Positions 60,456 to 64,000 of a DNA stretch of 64,000 nt are shown here, piece after piece (position 1 is the first letter of the stretch; every line of letters begins with the position of its first letter). The position numbers were made by a program, and so were the translations under genes. The DNA is from Epiperipatus broadwayi. Taxonomy: Eukaryota; Onychophora; Udeonychophora; Euonychophora; Peripatidae. The DNA is taken from positions 10,516,085 through 10,580,084 of the forward strand of contig JAQFVV010012396.1 in NCBI GenBank assembly GCA_028023455.1. The letters run 5' to 3'. Under the pieces are notes generated by a model. The model made no database searches and was not told where the DNA came from. It saw nothing but the letters and a program-made list of their open reading frames with translations.

Positions 60456-60992
60456 ACCTGTTTTTGAAAGCAGACTACAAATAGTCATTTTTATCTTTCC
60501 AAATTACACTGAAACCATATATTACTTAGAAAATAAAGTAATAATGATCAAGGCATAAAGTAATAATGCTCAAGGCTAGATTGGTTTATATATATATCGT
60601 CAACATGGCCAAAGTAACTGAGAGGTTGATAACTCTATGACACTACACAGATTATTAGCCAAGTGAGAATTAAAGAGTATATTTAGGCTAGATATACTTT
60701 TTAGTTTAATGAATTATCATTAAAATAATTTTATCAATTGATTTGTGGCAAAGTTGTGAGTTAAAAAAAAGTGAACTGGATCTTTCAAAAACACATCCAG
60801 ATTAAAAAGGTTGGTCTGACTTCTGAGCTAATGGATGATTGTGATATAATTGAGCTAAAGTGAAAGATGCACTGAGATAAGAATAAAATTTCAATATATA
60901 CATATCATTAAAACCAGTCGACACTTAAACAACCCCAATATCAATATCAACCAACAATCTCAAACTGTTGTCAAGGCAACCTCCTTATGAAA

Positions 60993-61029
<37 letters not shown>

Positions 61030-62689
61030 CCTATTCATAGTAATTTTATGAGAGACATGAATGGAAAAGATTAAAAGTAATGAATAGAGTGAGGGGATTT
61101 TAAATAATGCAGCTAATAGAATCTGAAACTGGATACATTAACTCAATGCTAGCTTCAATTTTTTATAAATATTTTCTTGGTCAAGTATCATATATGAATA
61201 AAGAGGGGGTTCACATTATAAAGTTGACTGATTATAGCCACATATTTTAGAAAGTGAATATTACCAGATTCATAATAAACCTAGGTTAGAATAGAACTAA
61301 TTAACTTTCATTACAACTTCCCATTTGTGATTAGGTGTAATTCTTCGGTACCTATAAATATCTATTATGAAAATTATTAAATACATGATAAATAAGATTA
61401 CAATATTACACAATTAACATTCAGAATGATTCCATGTGATATCATTTCCATAGTCCCAATTCCAACTCTCTATGTGGAATATTCAACTGATACTAATATA
61501 AAGAGTTGTGCTGGAGAGCATTTCTGGAGTAGAACGTTTGTTCCAACTCAGCTCTAATACTCATTTAATTTTTGTAGTATTTATTTCTAAAATAATTCTT
61601 GAAAACAGTTTTAAATATTAAAAATAAATAATTAGTTAAATGAATTCCAAGCTATAATATATTTATTATTATTTCACAATCTTTATTTATATGTTCTCTC
61701 TGTTAATCATGATCTAGTTTATTGTATTTAATGTATCTTTTTTCATCTAAATAAAAAAATAGAAATTTCTTGGATTATTTAAGAACTAATCCTATTATTA
61801 ATCAAATTTATAGATCTAAACTATTATTAAATAAATATCCCCAAATAATTTTGTGTTTAAAAATTTCATTTTCTAATTTATTTAAAATAAAATGCTTAAT
61901 AAATTTTAACTTAACTATGCCTGCTAGTTAATTATTAATACTTAACCCTATGTTTGGACTTCATATGTATGTGAAATGACTGCTTATTTTAATACTGTTT
62001 TGCTATTACAGAGTTTAGTATTTATGCTTATACAGAATGAAATAATGGAGATAGTTGGTAAAGTTGCATTTTATAAATATGAACAAATATCTATAATAGT
62101 CTTGAATTATTTAGTTCATAAAAAGGTATGCAACATTCAGTTGATAAATGTAAACTTCATTAATAACTAAGAAGATACATACATTCATTATCCATATCAT
62201 CTTTATATTTTTAATAAAACTTTTTAATATATATATTCATTGGCTTTTATAAATACATAAGATCAGGATTTAAAAAACACTCCAACAATAATGTTCCATG
62301 TGGCAAAATATTTCACAATGCATTAATGTATAAATGAGAGATCTCTAATGAATCAGCATCTTTGTTTTTAGTGATCATTACTTTGTGGAACCAATATCTT
62401 TCCAAATAACAAGTAATTCAATGAGTGAACTTATCATCTAAATTATAAATCCAATACTTCTGTTATTATCAAATATAAATCACAGCCTAACAATATGACT
62501 ATTGTATAAAACAGAGAAACATTAAAATAATATAAAATATTACAGTATTTCCAAGCACTTTCAACTCATTTGAGTTCTTATCAAGGCTGTATAAAAATAT
62601 TATACTATACTAAGCAATAAAAAGAATATTGTTCAAGCTATAACTTTATAGTTGAATAAAGTATCTGATGTGCTATAGGAAGCAGTGAG
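60456..62689. other. A+T-rich DNA without recognisable gene
   Basis: Contains GTTGTCAAGGCAACCTCC at 60967-60984, a member of the dispersed family. Short open frames (61976-62170) have no family resemblance. Confidence 0.6.
60996..61026. repeat. (AT)n microsatellite
   Basis: About fifteen AT dinucleotides next to the GTTGTCAAGG family segment. Confidence 0.9.
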
Positions 62690-64000
62690 CATTGACAGAG
62701 ATTATTTTATTTTTAAATGATAACCAGCTTATTTATTCTAAAGAGAATAAATCTAGTAGATTTGTTTTAAAGGACAAAAGCACATATGAAAGTAAGCTTC
62801 AACAACAGATTGAGAAAATAAACTTTATACAAATTGAAGGCTATCATGAAAGATCAAGTTTGTATCAAGAATATTAAGATTTGCCGGATAAAAACTTTCT
62901 TAGTAATAAAAAATACAGAGAGCTTTATCCATTGAATACTTTTATTTCACAAAAGTTTGCTAATATAAAAACACACAAGACTAATGCCCCCATTGAGATT
63001 AATGATTGATTTTACAAGAGCATATTACCAAAAATTATCAAGGTTTATAGTTAAGTGAATTTTGGATTGTACTGGGTTAGGTGAATATATATTGAAGTCA
63101 TTTGAGTATGTGGATAGGCATAAGACAGCTATAGTGGAGGGATATAAATTGATGTTCTTGGATGTAATAGAAGTATATGGTTCAATAGATTGTACTGCAT
63201 CAATTGCAATTTTATATGATAGACTGATGATTAATGATATGCCACATAGAAAAGTATCTTTTATTGTGAATGTTTTGAATTGAATAAATAAGGATATTAT
63301 GATTCCACATGGGAATCAATTATATAGAATGGAGAAGGAATGGCCTATGGGTCTGGCAGTGAATAGTGTATTAAGCAGTTTGTTGATAGTATAGAGCATT
63401 GTGCAGTGAGGTCTATATTATTAAAAAGTGTGAATATACTGTATTGCAGATATGTAGATGATGTTTTGATATATGAGGAACTGTATGTTATAAAATAAAT
63501 TTATGAAGGTTTGCAGAACCAGAATCGGTTGGTATGGACCATGGAAGAGGTTGACAATGATACTAGATGGTATTGTATATAAAATGATGTTAAAGCATAT
63601 GAATAATAGAGGCTTTATTTATCCAATGTATAATGTTCCTTGAACATACAAATTGATTCATTTTAGGTGTTTTTTAATACACAAACAGTGGCTATGTTCA
63701 AATGAAGCATTTTGGAAAGATAATATAGATTGTTATATGCATAAAAGTTGGGTATAATAAGCAAAGGTTGTTATCAATTGTGTTAAAACATTATAAAGGA
63801 CATAATAGTACTAATGTAATTGTAAATAATAAACCATGGATGTCATTAGCTTTTATTCCTAATATTAACAAACAATAAAAATTTTAACCCAAGATTTCAG
63901 GTTGGCATGGAGATAGGTTAATAAATAGTTCTAAATTGATAACTAGAAAAGAGGATAAAAGCAGTGTTGGGTATTCTGTTAAATGCCTACAATCAGGTTG
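62690..64000 (+). pseudogene. Penelope-like element reverse transcriptase, decayed, partial
   Basis: Ordered motifs of Penelope-like polymerases appear in shifting plus-strand frames. These are KYRELYPLNTFISQKFANIK then THKTNAPI (62906-62990; family YxxLYPxG...YGLPKIHKxxxPLRPI) and LKSFEYVDRHKTAI with FLDVIEVYGSID (63090-63190; family DVxSLYTNVP). Next come WPMGLAVNSVLSSLLIV (63342-63392; family MGSPLSPxLA) and YCRYVDDVLIYEE (63440-63480), with the catalytic DD intact. A WTMEEVDNDTRWY block (63535-63573) and a CSNEAFWKDNIDC segment (63696-63735; family CSNxxxFxxEI) follow. The end, SSVGYSVKCLQSG (63962-64000), resembles the start of the GIY-YIG endonuclease linker (GVVYKIxCxxC). Several stops occur. 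The element continues past the window. Confidence 0.82.

Noticed and set aside
58460-60488. Minus-strand frames of 67-133 codons opposite the RTE gene
   Set aside because: They are antisense shadows of the well-kept polymerase frame.
1-64000. CRISPR arrays, operons or phage-like gene clusters
   Set aside because: No regularly spaced repeats with unique spacers and no closely packed genes occur; the window is eukaryotic.

Overview
The window is strongly A+T-rich eukaryotic DNA with no bacterial-style gene packing. Almost every long reading frame belongs to a transposable element or its remains. The mix is a RTE-type LINE, a Penelope-like element, Ty3/Gypsy remains, a Merlin DNA transposon, tRNA-derived SINEs with target-site duplications and many foldback elements. 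This points to the nuclear genome of an invertebrate animal; the species cannot be named from the sequence. Only one short stretch, near 44.9-45.1 kb, looks like a host exon.

Layout. 0-0.3 kb: 3' scrap of the RTE element. 0.3-6 kb: A+T-rich DNA with no gene. 6.0-10.4 kb: a decayed minus-strand Ty3/Gypsy element (gag, protease, reverse transcriptase, RNase H) split by a tandem repeat of about 395 bp. 12.3-17.6 kb: two SINE families, foldback elements and decayed coding-like DNA. 18.4-19.4 kb: a one-strand G/T-only tract that may be an assembly artefact. 22.7-27.2 kb: two old tandem duplications and a Merlin transposon with terminal inverted repeats of more than 200 bp. 27.2-30.1 kb: a 328-bp foldback element and a decayed RTE copy carrying a SINE. 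32-41 kb: more SINEs and foldbacks. 40.5-41.7 kb: a minus-strand gag-like relic. 44.0-44.4 kb: a C2H2 zinc-finger relic. 45.8-48.3 kb: a second decayed RTE copy. 51.9-55.9 kb: a third RTE copy, on the minus strand, split by a complete miniature LTR retrotransposon (LTRs, primer site, polypurine tract, 5-bp duplication). 57.4-60.5 kb: a nearly intact RTE element with one frameshift. 62.7-64.0 kb: a decayed Penelope-like element running off the right edge.

How the parts relate. The five RTE copies range from nearly intact (57.4 kb) to heavily decayed, giving a relative age series. The 57.4-kb copy was used as the reference for recognising the others. The SINEs, the LTR element and the 395-bp array sit inside older elements, so insertion order can be read. 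No metabolic, defence or signalling system is visible. The most distinctive items are the miniature LTR element, the Merlin element, the Penelope-like element, the large foldback family and the G/T-only tract. All homology calls come from reading motifs by eye; no database search was run.
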